Shown here in pieces: positions 40,460-48,618 of a stretch of 64,000 bases of DNA. The stretch lies in contig NZ_BQXN01000001.1 of the NCBI RefSeq assembly GCF_045862745.1, positions 62,001-126,000 on the forward strand. Direction: 5' to 3'. This DNA comes from Furfurilactobacillus entadae (GTDB taxonomy: Bacteria; Bacillota; Bacilli; Lactobacillales; Lactobacillaceae). Each line of letters begins with the position of its first letter. The first letter of the stretch is position 1. The notes beneath the pieces were generated by a model, which was not told the DNA's origin, searched no databases, and was given only the letters and a program-made list of their open reading frames with translations. Both the position numbers and the translations under genes were made by a program.

Positions 40460-41647
40460 ATGAATCGACACCTAACCCTCAAAAGAATCTTGATCATGGT
40501 CTTTCTGATCAACACGATCTATAGCCTGATGTGGCCGCTCAGTACGCTGTACCTGACGGCAGAGTTTGGCCGCTCGTTGACACAAATCGGGCTAGTGCTA
40601 CTGGGTTATTCCGCAGCCAACGCGCTAGGTAGCATGGCGGCGGGCGCCTCGTTTGACCGAGCAAATCCGTGGTGGGTGGTGATGAGTGGTCTGTGTGGCC
40701 TAGCTACGGTGGGGCTTATCGGCCTTTTGTGGCACAGTCTCGTTGGATTCACCGTTTTCCTAATTTGTTTTGGCTGGGCAACTGGTTGGGCACTGACGAC
40801 TCAGTACGCACTGGTCAGTTATCTAAACGCCGGTCGGGATGCACGCCATGATTTCAACGTGCTGTACCTGTGGATCAACCTCGGCCTCGTGGTGGGGACA
40901 GGAAGTCTTGGTTTATTGTATCGGGGCCACGGGGTCACCATGGTGATGGTGGTCATCATTGGCCTTGCGGTGGCTGCTGCATTGGTGGGTGGCCGCTTGC
41001 CTCGACGGTTGCCGCGCTTAGCAGCAACTGTCACAGATGACGCACACAACCAAGCAACCACAGCGCCATCCGCGCAACAAGTTTCTGTCGCCCGGCCAGT
41101 TGGCCAGCTATTTATTGCCTTGCTGATCGTCTGGCTGGCGTACTCCCAGTGGATGACCAATTTGTCGGTCTATGTGGTTCACTCCGGATTCACGGCCGGC
41201 TTTTATAGTCGACTGTGGGTGATTAACGGCATTGGAATCGTTCTTGTGCAGATGACGTTATTACGTCATCCCCACGTGTTTCGGCATGTGATGACACAAG
41301 CGCGCTGGGGTGTTTTATGCCTGGCCGGGTCGTTTGCCCTTTTGTTAATGGGGCATGAAGCAGTCATTTTCATTGTGGCGATGTGCTGTTTAACACTGGG
41401 CGAAGCGCTGTTTGTGCCGGTAATTCCGGTGTTGGTGGATGAACGGACATCCGTGGCCATGAAGGGGCGCAACCAAGGGTTGATCAATGTCTTTTCCTCG
41501 TTGGGAAAAGCGGTTGGCCCACTTATTGGCGGGGCATTCATTGAGGTTGCCGGCTATCCGCACGTCTTTTTTGGGGCGGTGGTACTACTATTGATTGCTG
41601 AGGGTACATTGTGGTGGCAACGCCGTCATCACGGGATTAAAGGATAA
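40460..41647 (+). CDS. MFS transporter
   Basis: A 395-residue major-facilitator transporter with 12 predicted transmembrane helices, in two halves split by a loop of about 40 residues rich in Ala, Gln and Thr (about 188-215). The loop 2-3 region SMAAGASFDRANPWWVV is a variant of the MFS motif GxxxDRxGRR. The type is like drug or small-molecule exporters (YfkF/MdtG-like); the substrate is unknown. An upstream leader of about 90 bases has a small hairpin (AATGGC/GCCATT). A terminator follows. Confidence 0.88.
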   Translation: MNRHLTLKRILIMVFLINTIYSLMWPLSTLYLTAEFGRSLTQIGLVLLGYSAANALGSMAAGASFDRANPWWVVMSGLCGLATVGLIGLLWHSLVGFTVFLICFGWATGWALTTQYALVSYLNAGRDARHDFNVLYLWINLGLVVGTGSLGLLYRGHGVTMVMVVIIGLAVAAALVGGRLPRRLPRLAATVTDDAHNQATTAPSAQQVSVARPVGQLFIALLIVWLAYSQWMTNLSVYVVHSGFTAGFYSRLWVINGIGIVLVQMTLLRHPHVFRHVMTQARWGVLCLAGSFALLLMGHEAVIFIVAMCCLTLGEALFVPVIPVLVDERTSVAMKGRNQGLINVFSSLGKAVGPLIGGAFIEVAGYPHVFFGAVVLLLIAEGTLWWQRRHHGIKG

Positions 41648-41668
41648 ATGATTGAACGCCAAAAGCGC

Positions 41669-41706
41669 CAACAGGTTTCATCGAGAGGATGAGCCTGTTG
41701 ACGTTT
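41669..41706 (+). terminator. Terminator after the MFS gene
   Basis: CAACAGGTTTCATC pairs with GATGAGCCTGTTG with one bulge; ACGTTTTT follows. Confidence 0.8.
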
Positions 41707-41854
41707 TTAGTTTGATTAGGATTACTTGGTTAAGAGGTCAATGGCGTAGTGAATTTCAGCGTCTGTGCATTTTTTGAAAATCTCCGGTTATCCTGAGAAA
41801 TTTCTTCTATAATAGAAACTATTATAGTGGCTTTGAAATGGGAGTGAACGACTA

Positions 41855-42358
41855 GTGGCAACAATCACGACACAATTGCAGATAAACGCAAAGCACCACC
41901 AACGGTTTGTCCTGAGTGGGGAAGACGGTCAGGTTCTTGGGTGCGTTGAAACCCACGGGCTAATCGGGACGTGGAACATGTTTTTGGGGTGGCTGGTGTC
42001 ACTGCCAATTCATGACGAAATGCAGGTCATGGAGAATCATTTACTGGTCGAATCAAAAGTGCGCTGGTTGGGCGCGAAGTACCGGATTTCGGTCAATCAT
42101 CAGCCAGTTGCGGTGGTGGTGACGCATAATTTTCGGGCCGGGTATCTGATTAACATTAAGAATGAATATTATCAATTAACGACAGGCCCTGGGGAAACGT
42201 CCTTTACCATTACTGCACCGGGCGTAACGCAGCCGTTATTGGCCCTGCGGCAATTACCGGGAACTGATGATCGATTTGTGATGACGGTCGGGCCAACGTT
42301 AGGCCTGTTAACTGGCACTGGGTTGGCTATGGCAATTCTGGCAGGTCACGGGAAATAG
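41855..42358 (+). CDS. Uncharacterised 167-residue protein
   Basis: Not recognised with certainty. The protein looks mainly beta, with a hydrophobic C-terminal stretch (PTLGLLTGTGLAMAILAG). The layout, with a degraded tubby/LURP-one-like barrel (QVMENHLLVESKVRWLGAKY), resembles scramblase-like small proteins of lactobacilli, but this is only a guess. The start is a GTG at 41855 with GGGAGTG about 11 bases before it. It is convergent with the SDR gene through a shared terminator. Confidence 0.65.
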   Translation: MATITTQLQINAKHHQRFVLSGEDGQVLGCVETHGLIGTWNMFLGWLVSLPIHDEMQVMENHLLVESKVRWLGAKYRISVNHQPVAVVVTHNFRAGYLINIKNEYYQLTTGPGETSFTITAPGVTQPLLALRQLPGTDDRFVMTVGPTLGLLTGTGLAMAILAGHGK

Positions 42359-42383
42359 CTTTTACTGACAATTAGAAGAACAA

Positions 42384-42432
42384 AAAACCGGGCGCAATGG
42401 ATAATTATTACATCCACTGCGTCCGGTTTTTA
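42384..42432. terminator. Bidirectional terminator
   Basis: AACCGGGCGCAATGGAT pairs imperfectly with ATCCACTGCGTCCGGTT, with A and T runs on both sides. It serves the hypothetical gene and the convergent SDR gene. Confidence 0.85.
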
Positions 42433-42444
42433 TTGGCGCTTTGT

Positions 42445-43191
42445 TTATTGAGCTGTGTATCCGCCGTCAACGACAAATTCTGAGCCAGTTGCAAATTTCG
42501 ATTCATCTGAAGCAAGGTAAACACAAATGTTGGCAATATCATCAGGTTCACCGATGTGGCCAACTGGCGTTAACTTCGCTTGCGCTTCTTCCATACCAGG
42601 GTGCGCATCAACCAATGGGGTCTTGATGTAACCAGGGTGGACCGTGTTAACACGAACACCGTAGTTTTGTTGAGCGGCGTACAATGCGGCTGACTTACTG
42701 AACAGCCGAACGCCACCCTTTGAGGCATTATAAGCGGCCAGTTGAGGATCACCAATGAAGCCTTCGATGGAAGACATGTTGATGATGGAACCACCGTGAT
42801 CCTTCATGGCGATCATGCCGTACTTTGTCCCGTAAAAGACACCATCGAGGTTGATCCCCATTAATTGGTGCCATTCTTCGGCAGTTGTGTGTTCAACATC
42901 TTTTGCGATGGCGATTCCGGCGTTGTTGACGATGACGTCAAGTTTGCCAAAGACGGCCACCGTTTCGTCAATGACCTGTTTAAACCGTGCTTCGTCTGCT
43001 GCATCTTGTTGTAAATAGATGGCGTTATCGCCACCATTCAGGCCGGCAAGCGCTGCTTGACCATCCGCGTCATTGCGTGAGGTAATCACCACTTTTGCGC
43101 CTTCACGCAAGAAAGCGGCGGCACACGCGAGCCCAATACCCTTTGTCCCACCGGTGATGATTGCGACTTTATCCGTTAACCGTGCTGACAT
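42445..43191 (-). CDS. R-specific alcohol dehydrogenase-like SDR
   Basis: A 248-residue short-chain dehydrogenase. It has the cofactor motif TGGTKGIG (about residues 13-20), NNAGIA (about 88-93), catalytic Ser in INMSSIEGF and the YNASK pair (Tyr and Lys, about 154-158). The C-terminus EFVVDGGYTAQ is the Mg2+-coordinating end known from the R-specific, NADP-dependent alcohol dehydrogenase of L. brevis, and NTVHPGYIKTPLVD is also shared. It probably reduces ketones or diketones with NADPH; natural substrates are unknown. GAGGAGG precedes the ATG. Confidence 0.9.
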   Translation of the reverse strand: MSARLTDKVAIITGGTKGIGLACAAAFLREGAKVVITSRNDADGQAALAGLNGGDNAIYLQQDAADEARFKQVIDETVAVFGKLDVIVNNAGIAIAKDVEHTTAEEWHQLMGINLDGVFYGTKYGMIAMKDHGGSIINMSSIEGFIGDPQLAAYNASKGGVRLFSKSAALYAAQQNYGVRVNTVHPGYIKTPLVDAHPGMEEAQAKLTPVGHIGEPDDIANICVYLASDESKFATGSEFVVDGGYTAQ

Positions 43192-43297
43192 GAATAAATC
43201 CTCCTCAATTGTAAGTGATTAGTGTAACCGCTTTTATTATCGCAGATTTATGCTGAGAATGGGAATGAATTCACAAAAAATAAATTTTAAATTTGTC

Positions 43298-43326
43298 TTG
43301 CTTACTTTTCATAAGTAGGGTAAAGT
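43298..43326 (+). promoter_or_regulatory. Promoter of the nitroreductase gene with a TACTT dyad
   Basis: -35 TTGCTT (43298-43303), a 17-base spacer and -10 TAAAGT (43321-43326). The spacer holds the imperfect dyad TTACTTTTCATAAGTA, a possible site for an HxlR- or MarR-type redox regulator. Confidence 0.55.
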
Positions 43327-43386
43327 ATTCTCATCGATATACATAACCCGCTCTCGAACGAGAGCAAGTAACGGAGGAACAGGAAT

Positions 43387-43989
43387 ATGAAGACAGATTT
43401 ATTGGATTTGATGAAGCAACGGCGTTCAGTTTACAACTTGGGGAAGGACGTTAAGTTATCTCAAGATGAACTGACAACGATCGTACAGGACATTGTGAAG
43501 GAAGCCCCATCTGCCTTTAACAGCCAAACAACCCGTGTCGTTTTCGCTTATGGTGAATCACATAACAAGGTTTGGCAAATTGTTGAAGACACCTTGGAAA
43601 AGATCGTACCAGCAGATCAATTTGAAGGTACAAAGGCAAAGATTGAAAACTCATTTAAGGCCGGTTACGGCACGCTGTTATGGTTCACAGAAATGGACAC
43701 AGTTGCTAACCTGGCCGAACAGTACCCAGCGATTGGCGAAAGCTTTGGTGACTGGTCTGAACAACACGTTGGGAACGCCCAATTTGCAGTGTGGACTGCC
43801 TTGGCTGAAAATGGTGTTGGGGCCTCAATCCAGCATTACAACCCATTGATTGATGACGCCATCAAGGAAGCCTTTAACATCCCAGCTAGTTGGCGGTTGC
43901 GTAGTGAAATGCCATTTGGTTCAGTTGAAACCATGCCTGAAGACAAGGATTACATGGCAACGGACGACCGTTTCAAGATTTTTAACTAA
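43387..43989 (+). CDS. Nitroreductase-family protein
   Basis: A 200-residue FMN-binding oxidoreductase of the group that includes fatty-acid-response and hydroxylamine-type nitroreductases (YdgI/Frm2-like). The N-terminal MKQRRSVYNLGKDVKLSQ and EAPSAFNSQTTRVVFA hold the FMN phosphate contacts, and the central WSEQHVGNAQFAVWTALAENG with GASIQHYNPLIDD is typical of the subgroup. CGGAGGAAC precedes the ATG. It is divergent from the SDR alcohol dehydrogenase, so the two may share control. Physiological substrates are unknown. Confidence 0.87.
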   Translation: MKTDLLDLMKQRRSVYNLGKDVKLSQDELTTIVQDIVKEAPSAFNSQTTRVVFAYGESHNKVWQIVEDTLEKIVPADQFEGTKAKIENSFKAGYGTLLWFTEMDTVANLAEQYPAIGESFGDWSEQHVGNAQFAVWTALAENGVGASIQHYNPLIDDAIKEAFNIPASWRLRSEMPFGSVETMPEDKDYMATDDRFKIFN

Positions 43990-43999
43990 TGTAAAAGGG

Positions 44000-44030
44000 A
44001 GCAATCGACGATTGGGTCGGTTGCTTCTTT
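44000..44030 (+). terminator. Terminator after the nitroreductase gene
   Basis: AGCAATCGAC pairs with GTCGGTTGCT (one G-U pair), followed by TCTTTG. Confidence 0.65.
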
Positions 44031-44262
44031 GCGTTATAAACCAAACGTTAGTGCTGAAATCAGTAAATTGGTCTATTTTTTTAAGCGGGATGATTAGCAC
44101 AGTCGCTAAATAGTTTTGTTGCTGAAATTAATTGGTTAAGAACCGCTTTAATAAACCATTGCAAACAATTTAATTTTGTAATATGTCATTTTGGTCTATA
44201 AAAATTCTGGTGAAATCGGTATAATAATAGTAATTAAATGACAATGTTGGGGGGAATCGATC

Positions 44263-44799
44263 ATGCGAACATTGTTGATTGTAGCTGATGACCAGACGAA
44301 CGTGCATCAATTAGTGGACCGACTCCAGAAATTTGGGAGCGGGTTCCGGTTCCGTTTGGCAACCGCTGATCCACGGGTTGCACGAAGCTGGCGGCAAAAG
44401 GGCCTTGAGGTCATGATTGGTGACCCAACGGACTTGCTATTTGTGGCCCAAGCACTGGTTGATGTCGAGATGTGGTATTTGGCTGTTTCAGACCACGTGA
44501 GTCGCAGCTGGTTAAAGGCGGCGTTATGGGTCCAAGCCCACTTCAACCGCCCGTTACAACGACTTGTCATTGCGGCAGTTCCGTTTGCACCGGCACTAAC
44601 ACAACAACTCCGTCAAAATGGCCTTCAGTTTACGTTTTTATATGAAGTTCAGTCGTTACCGTCAGGCGCGCTGATCGAAATTGCGGATGAACAGCGGCGG
44701 GTCGCCCGGCAGACAATGAGTGTTGCCGAACAGATTGACTTAGTGGCGACGTTATTGATCAGACCAGTGGTTGCAACGACCCTGGAAATCGCAAATTAA
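44263..44799 (+). CDS. Uncharacterised 178-residue Rossmann-like protein
   Basis: Not recognised with certainty. MRTLLIVADDQTNVHQLVDRL resembles a beta-alpha-beta nucleotide-binding start, and VMIGDPTDLLFVAQAL looks like the GDxTD(P)xxL part of NAD(P)H-binding SDR_a5-type proteins; the Gly-rich loop itself is missing. It may be an atypical or regulatory family member. GGGGGGA precedes the ATG. It is a single-gene unit ended by a bidirectional terminator. Confidence 0.65.
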   Translation: MRTLLIVADDQTNVHQLVDRLQKFGSGFRFRLATADPRVARSWRQKGLEVMIGDPTDLLFVAQALVDVEMWYLAVSDHVSRSWLKAALWVQAHFNRPLQRLVIAAVPFAPALTQQLRQNGLQFTFLYEVQSLPSGALIEIADEQRRVARQTMSVAEQIDLVATLLIRPVVATTLEIAN

Positions 44800-44815
44800 T
44801 TTGTTTATAAACGAA

Positions 44816-44862
44816 AATCGGCGCCACCCCACTAACTGCTGTGGGGTGACGCCGATTATTTA
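44816..44862. terminator. Bidirectional terminator
   Basis: AATCGGCG-CC-ACCCCA pairs with TGGGGT-GA-CGCCGATT, with A and T runs outside. It serves convergent genes at 44263-44799 and 44871-45056. Confidence 0.85.
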
Positions 44863-44870
44863 ATTGTTGA

Positions 44871-45056
44871 TTAATTATTGATCCGGGCAAACTGTAAGCT
44901 CAGTAAGCTGTTTGCTAAGGACCGATCGAACCGAGTGTTTTCAGGCCGGACGGTTTGAGGTACAAGGACAGCCCGATCTTGCTTAACGGCTGGCTTTGAT
45001 GTAAATAGCCGGCGTAATTTTGTTGTGATGAGATTGCGGTGTTCTTCGGTTTCCAT
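44871..45056 (-). CDS. Small hypothetical protein (61 residues)
   Basis: Not recognised. METEEHRNLITTKLRRLFTS at the start, basic and hydrophilic, with LANSLLSLQFARINN at the end. The start chosen is the ATG at 45056 with GGAGGGACC 8 bases upstream; the longer frame has that ribosome-binding site inside it. No membrane segment or signal peptide is seen. The strong ribosome-binding site and terminator are the main reasons to accept it. Confidence 0.55.
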   Translation of the reverse strand: METEEHRNLITTKLRRLFTSKPAVKQDRAVLVPQTVRPENTRFDRSLANSLLSLQFARINN

Positions 45057-45174
45057 AACAGGTCCCTCCATTGAAAATAAAATTACTCCTTATAAATACC
45101 ATCTTTTAACCGTATGGTCAATCAATAGCATTGCGAAAAGTCAAAATAGGTCAAAAATTTATAAATTGAGTGAT

Positions 45175-45333
45175 TCATCTGAGTTGATTATCCTCAATTT
45201 GGTTGGGCATGTCGACCATTTTGCTCTGACATGGGCAGCTATGCTCAATGGGAAAGCTCTCTGAGGTCACAAGTTGGTGGCTAAACCAACCAGAACCTAA
45301 TAATAGTAGTGATACACAAATCTGTTTAAACAT
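45175..45333 (-). CDS. Putative secreted 52-residue peptide
   Basis: Not recognised. MFKQICVSLLLLGSGWFSHQ looks like a signal peptide or membrane anchor. The short mature part has a CPC pair (HSCPCQSKMVDMP) and an acidic end. AGGAGG lies 4 to 5 bases before the ATG, a somewhat short spacing. No double-Gly leader or known bacteriocin motif is seen. It could be a small secreted peptide or a chance frame. Confidence 0.4.
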   Translation of the reverse strand: MFKQICVSLLLLGSGWFSHQLVTSESFPIEHSCPCQSKMVDMPNQIEDNQLR

Positions 45334-45346
45334 GGAGCCTCCTGGC

Positions 45347-45386
45347 AAAAAAAGACGGCCGCCAACAGTAAGTGTCGGCGGCCGTC
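45347..45386 (-). terminator. Terminator of the DUF1659/DUF2922 operon
   Basis: On the minus strand GACGGCCGCC and GGCGGCCGTC form a perfect 10-pair stem, followed by seven T. Confidence 0.9.
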
Positions 45387-45398
45387 AGTAGGTTGATG

Positions 45399-45647
45399 TT
45401 AGTGTGCTGTGGTGGCAGGGGCGGGTTCCTCATCGAAAATGGGGGTGGTGACAGTTTCACTATAGTGTGCGCCAACGGCCTTTGCGTATAGCAACTGACC
45501 GTTTTTATCCACGATGATGCCGGCTGCAATCATGTTTGCCATGGCCGTCTTGACGACCTCTGGGGTCAACGATTCGTTAACGGTCCGCAACTTGAGCCGG
45601 GCTGTCTTACCGGTTGCTGTTTTAAATTTCAAGTTAAGCTCTTTCAT
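45399..45647 (-). CDS. DUF2922 protein
   Basis: An 82-residue protein of the DUF2922 family: MKELNLKFKTATGKTARLKL, then AMANMIAAGIIVDKNGQLLY and a short variable tail rich in Ala, Pro and Thr. The family has no known function. It is always or nearly always found with DUF1659, as here, in an operon with 34 bases between them. AGGAGGAG precedes the ATG. Confidence 0.85.
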   Translation of the reverse strand: MKELNLKFKTATGKTARLKLRTVNESLTPEVVKTAMANMIAAGIIVDKNGQLLYAKAVGAHYSETVTTPIFDEEPAPATTAH

Positions 45648-45681
45648 GTGGGTGCTCCTCCTTTTATGTGAACGAAAGCGG

Positions 45682-45885
45682 TTAGTCAGTCAACGTTTGC
45701 TTGGATAAAATGGTGGTGTCCGTGACCTGGTCATTTGACAGTGACGCGATGGCCTGACCAAATTGACGTAACTGAGCATCCGTTGCCGATTGGCTAACGC
45801 CAGCGTAGCTCCGTTTCAGTGGTGCAGGGTGGCTATCGCCGGTTAGTTCGAATTGGACGGTGCTTTTAAGCCATTTTTGAGCCAT
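45682..45885 (-). CDS. DUF1659 protein
   Basis: A 67-residue protein of the DUF1659 family: MAQKWLKSTVQFELTGDSHP, then LKRSYAGVSQSATDAQLRQF and an end rich in polar residues. The start is the ATG at 45885 with AAAGGAG upstream; the longer frame from 45930 has no ribosome-binding site. It is first in the two-gene operon with DUF2922. No function is known. Confidence 0.85.
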   Translation of the reverse strand: MAQKWLKSTVQFELTGDSHPAPLKRSYAGVSQSATDAQLRQFGQAIASLSNDQVTDTTILSKQTLTD

Positions 45886-45984
45886 GAGAAGTCTCCTTTG
45901 CCTTGTGGGTGAGTGGGTGATGGATTGCAAGTGTGGCCACGCTTACAGTAATAGTAACGATTGAACCACGTCAAAGTGTAAACA

Positions 45985-46020
45985 TAAAAAACACGACGCC
46001 TAAAGTAACTGGCGTCGTGT
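45985..46020. terminator. Terminator of the 345-residue protein gene
   Basis: ACACGACGCC and GGCGTCGTGT form a perfect stem; on the minus strand it is followed by a run of T. Confidence 0.9.
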
Positions 46021-46033
46021 CTGATCAAAACGT

Positions 46034-47071
46034 TTATTGTTCGAGTCCTGCTTCGTATTGTTGTTGTAGCATGGTGATTGCCCGTGGCTCAACTTTTGGA
46101 CTCACGTAGGGCTTGAGGGCCAACCGTCGCACCATGGGGTCGTTATCGCCGTACTGAAGGTCAAAGAGAACATGAACGCTGTTTGGTTCACCATGGTCGT
46201 TACTGTCGGCATAATTAAATGAAGCCCCGTTGACGAGGGCATTTCGTTCCGCCAGTGGGAGGGCCCGCACGTAAGCCGGGACGTCATTCACATTAGCAAT
46301 CGTGGCCAACGGAACCGTTAAAAACGTTGGGACGGGAATTGTCGTAATGATGAACTCACTATGAAAATTGATGACCCGTTTAAAATTAGCCATTGGCAGT
46401 GCGGGGAGGACCCCGCGGACTAAAGTTTCTGGTTGCTTGTTGTGTAATCGTGACGAACTGGCCGTTGTGGCGGCTTGACCATGACGACGAGCGTCGCGGT
46501 CAAAGGCCATCAGGGCGCCGAGATCGGTTGTTTCGTCTTTGCCAAAGTGTTGGCGGATGAAGGCAACGTTATGATTATCAATGACGTAGCGCAACTGGTG
46601 GGTCATGCGGACATTTGCATCGTCTTGGGCCAGTCCTGATGGATATGCGGCCCGGACTGTTTGGGCCAGGGCGTGCCAAAACGGATCATTTGGGGCAAGG
46701 TCATCGGCAAACGGATTATCACTGATCAGATCACCGGTCGTCGTGCTCAAATGGGCGCCAAGCCCCGTGAACAACCGGTTTAATTTATCGCTGGCAGGGA
46801 GCGTGCTGGCCGTAAACAGGGTTTTAAAGAGCACCCCGCCAGCGGTTCGACTGCTTGTCTGCCAGTCACTGAACCCTGTGACAACGTTTGCGTCGTTGAC
46901 GGTGGTTGCAATTCGTTTGGCAAGTGCCGTGAGGGCGGCTTCATCCCATCGCTGGTGATCGGCTAATTGAGTGAGCAAGTCGAAGGTTCCGTTGACATAC
47001 TGTGGCATGGCGTCACCGGAAAGACTGGTGGGCGGTTGAATGAGTGAAACTAAAGTTTTGTGTTGAACCAT
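46034..47071 (-). CDS. Uncharacterised 345-residue protein
   Basis: Not recognised. A soluble protein without clear membrane segments or signal peptide. Parts that stand out are FKTLFTASTLPASDKLNRLF, a polar central linker (RRHGQAATTASSSRLHNKQP) and a conserved-looking FKRVINFHSEFIITTIPVPTF followed by a beta-rich end. It may belong to a DUF seen only in lactobacilli. GGAGGAC precedes the ATG. It is a single-gene unit with its own terminator. Confidence 0.75.
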   Translation of the reverse strand: MVQHKTLVSLIQPPTSLSGDAMPQYVNGTFDLLTQLADHQRWDEAALTALAKRIATTVNDANVVTGFSDWQTSSRTAGGVLFKTLFTASTLPASDKLNRLFTGLGAHLSTTTGDLISDNPFADDLAPNDPFWHALAQTVRAAYPSGLAQDDANVRMTHQLRYVIDNHNVAFIRQHFGKDETTDLGALMAFDRDARRHGQAATTASSSRLHNKQPETLVRGVLPALPMANFKRVINFHSEFIITTIPVPTFLTVPLATIANVNDVPAYVRALPLAERNALVNGASFNYADSNDHGEPNSVHVLFDLQYGDNDPMVRRLALKPYVSPKVEPRAITMLQQQYEAGLEQ

Positions 47072-47142
47072 AGGAAAGTCCTCCGTTTTAGCGTAAGGTT
47101 AACATATAATCGTGGGTGACGGAAAATAAACGCTGACAATGG

Positions 47143-47170
47143 TTGACATTTTGAAAGAACACTATAAAAT
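47143..47170 (+). promoter_or_regulatory. Promoter of the thioredoxin-like gene
   Basis: A perfect -35 TTGACA (47143-47148), a 16-base spacer and -10 TAAAAT (47165-47170). It lies inside the longer open frame, so translation must begin downstream. Confidence 0.75.
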
Positions 47171-47198
47171 AGTAAGTAAATTAATGGAGGGCACAACA

Positions 47199-47534
47199 AT
47201 GACACCAATGGAAAATTTAAGTAATGCAGAATTGGCTGCGGCCATTAAACAACCCGGGAAGAAAATGCTATTCTTTACCGCAACATGGTGCCCGGACTGT
47301 GCTTTTATCAAGCCAGTAATGCCAGATATTGAAAGTAAATATGATCAGTACCAATGGTTACACGTTGACCGTGATGCTAACTTGGACTTTGCTCAAGAAC
47401 TTGGTGTAATGGGAATTCCAAGTTTTGTTGCGTTTGAAGATGGGCAAGAACTTGGCCGGTTTGCCAATGCAGACCGGAAGACCCGTGCAGAAGTTGAAAG
47501 CTTCATCGACACACTCGAAGGTCAACCAGCATAA
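47199..47534 (+). CDS. Thioredoxin-like protein (WCPDC)
   Basis: A 111-residue thioredoxin-fold protein with the redox motif FFTATWCPDCAFIKP (Cys about residues 30 and 33) and the cis-Pro loop GIPSFVAFEDG. The variant WCPDC in place of WCGPC is typical of the YtpP/TrxA-like thioredoxins of Firmicutes; a low-potential or bacillithiol-type role is possible. The start is the ATG at 47199 after GGAGGG; the upstream frame overlaps the promoter. A terminator follows. Confidence 0.9.
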   Translation: MTPMENLSNAELAAAIKQPGKKMLFFTATWCPDCAFIKPVMPDIESKYDQYQWLHVDRDANLDFAQELGVMGIPSFVAFEDGQELGRFANADRKTRAEVESFIDTLEGQPA

Positions 47535-47546
47535 ATGACTAAATCG

Positions 47547-47582
47547 GAGTCACCCAGCTAAATTTGCCGGGTGACTTTTTTA
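47547..47582 (+). terminator. Terminator after the thioredoxin-like gene
   Basis: AGTCACCC pairs with GGGTGACT, with an inner GC pair, followed by TTTTTT. Confidence 0.85.
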
Positions 47583-47635
47583 TTTCAACGCGCACCGTGT
47601 GGTATGCTAAGTGAAAATAGGAGTGGGGTGCCGGA

Positions 47636-48421
47636 ATGTTTTTTACAACAAGTGATCACGTACGATTGTCATATACAGATGAGGGGAGCGGGCAACCAAT
47701 TGTCATCTTGACCGGCTTTGGCGGTGCTAAAGAAATTTGGCATGCACAAGTGCCCGTTTTAGTGGCAGCAGGTTACCGGGTCATTAATGTGGACGCAAGA
47801 AATCAGGGTACCTCGCAGCATACAAGTAAGGGGTGCCGAATCAGCCGTCACGGAATGGATCTGGCGGAAATCATTGACCAATTGGCGTTGAGAAACGTCA
47901 TCTTATTGGGGAATTCAATGGGCGCCGCAACCATTTTTGCTTACCTCTCACTATTTGGTGATGAGAATGTTGCCGCCGTTATCGACGTTGATCAGAGTCC
48001 AAAAATGATTAACGAACCGGGGTGGTCGTATGGCTTTAAGGATGTGACGTGGGCGGAATTTCCAGATTACTTCCGGATGCCGTTAGGGTCAGCGACATTT
48101 AAGCACATTGACAACGATACGTATGCGCTGGTGCAACAGGTAGCGGCAACCCATCCGTTTGACGCGGCCATAAATGAACCCTTTTTATTCGATCATGCGT
48201 TCGCTGACTGGCGCGATGTTATTCGGCAATTAACCGTGCCACTACTGGTTATTGCAGGTGCCAAGTCGCCGTATTTCAATCCGGAATTTGCTCCCGTTGT
48301 GGCGGCGATGGCGCCAAAGGGTGCGGCGGTGATCATCCCTGATGCAGGTCACATTGTGATGGCTGAACAAAGTGGCGCTTTCAATGAAACACTGATGCCC
48401 TTTTTGGCGACGCTTGTTTAA
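47636..48421 (+). CDS. Alpha/beta hydrolase
   Basis: A 261-residue alpha/beta-hydrolase. The HGxG-equivalent region is ILTGFGGAKEIWHAQ (about residues 24-38), and the nucleophile elbow is GNSMGAA (Ser about residue 94). The catalytic Asp is expected near IAGAKSPYF and the His in DAGHIVMAEQ (about 238-247). No signal peptide. It resembles the YvaM/carboxyl-esterase-like group of lactobacilli; the substrate is unknown. GGAGTGG precedes the ATG. Confidence 0.88.
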   Translation: MFFTTSDHVRLSYTDEGSGQPIVILTGFGGAKEIWHAQVPVLVAAGYRVINVDARNQGTSQHTSKGCRISRHGMDLAEIIDQLALRNVILLGNSMGAATIFAYLSLFGDENVAAVIDVDQSPKMINEPGWSYGFKDVTWAEFPDYFRMPLGSATFKHIDNDTYALVQQVAATHPFDAAINEPFLFDHAFADWRDVIRQLTVPLLVIAGAKSPYFNPEFAPVVAAMAPKGAAVIIPDAGHIVMAEQSGAFNETLMPFLATLV

Positions 48422-48440
48422 GAGCTGTTGAGCAAAACGT

Positions 48441-48468
48441 TTGTCTCAGTGACTACTCGTGATATACT
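48441..48468 (+). promoter_or_regulatory. Promoter of the two tiny peptides
   Basis: -35 TTGTCT (48441-48446), a 16-base spacer and -10 TATACT (48463-48468), with an extended-type GA before it. Confidence 0.6.
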
Positions 48469-48518
48469 GAACAAGATGAAGGCAGGCATGTTTAAAATCA
48501 CGGAGGGTGTGTTTCGTC

Positions 48519-48614
48519 ATGAGTGAATCAGAATTGAATTATGCAGAACAGGTATTGGCAGATGCACCAGACGGGAAGGACTATGTGTGGACGTCTGAGT
48601 ATACGGGGGCATAA
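48519..48614 (+). CDS. Tiny acidic peptide 1 (31 residues)
   Basis: Not recognised. The peptide MSESELNYAEQVLADAPDGK continues with DYVWTSEYTGA. It is strongly acidic, without hydrophobic segment. The ribosome-binding site CGGAGGGTG lies 11 bases before the ATG. It forms a transcription unit with the next peptide between a good promoter and a strong terminator. Far below the size normally annotated. Confidence 0.55.
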   Translation: MSESELNYAEQVLADAPDGKDYVWTSEYTGA

Positions 48615-48618
48615 GACA

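Noticed and set aside
47139..47198. Longer N-terminus for the thioredoxin-like protein
   Set aside because: It covers the TTGACA-16-TAAAAT promoter; GGAGGG stands directly before the ATG at 47199.
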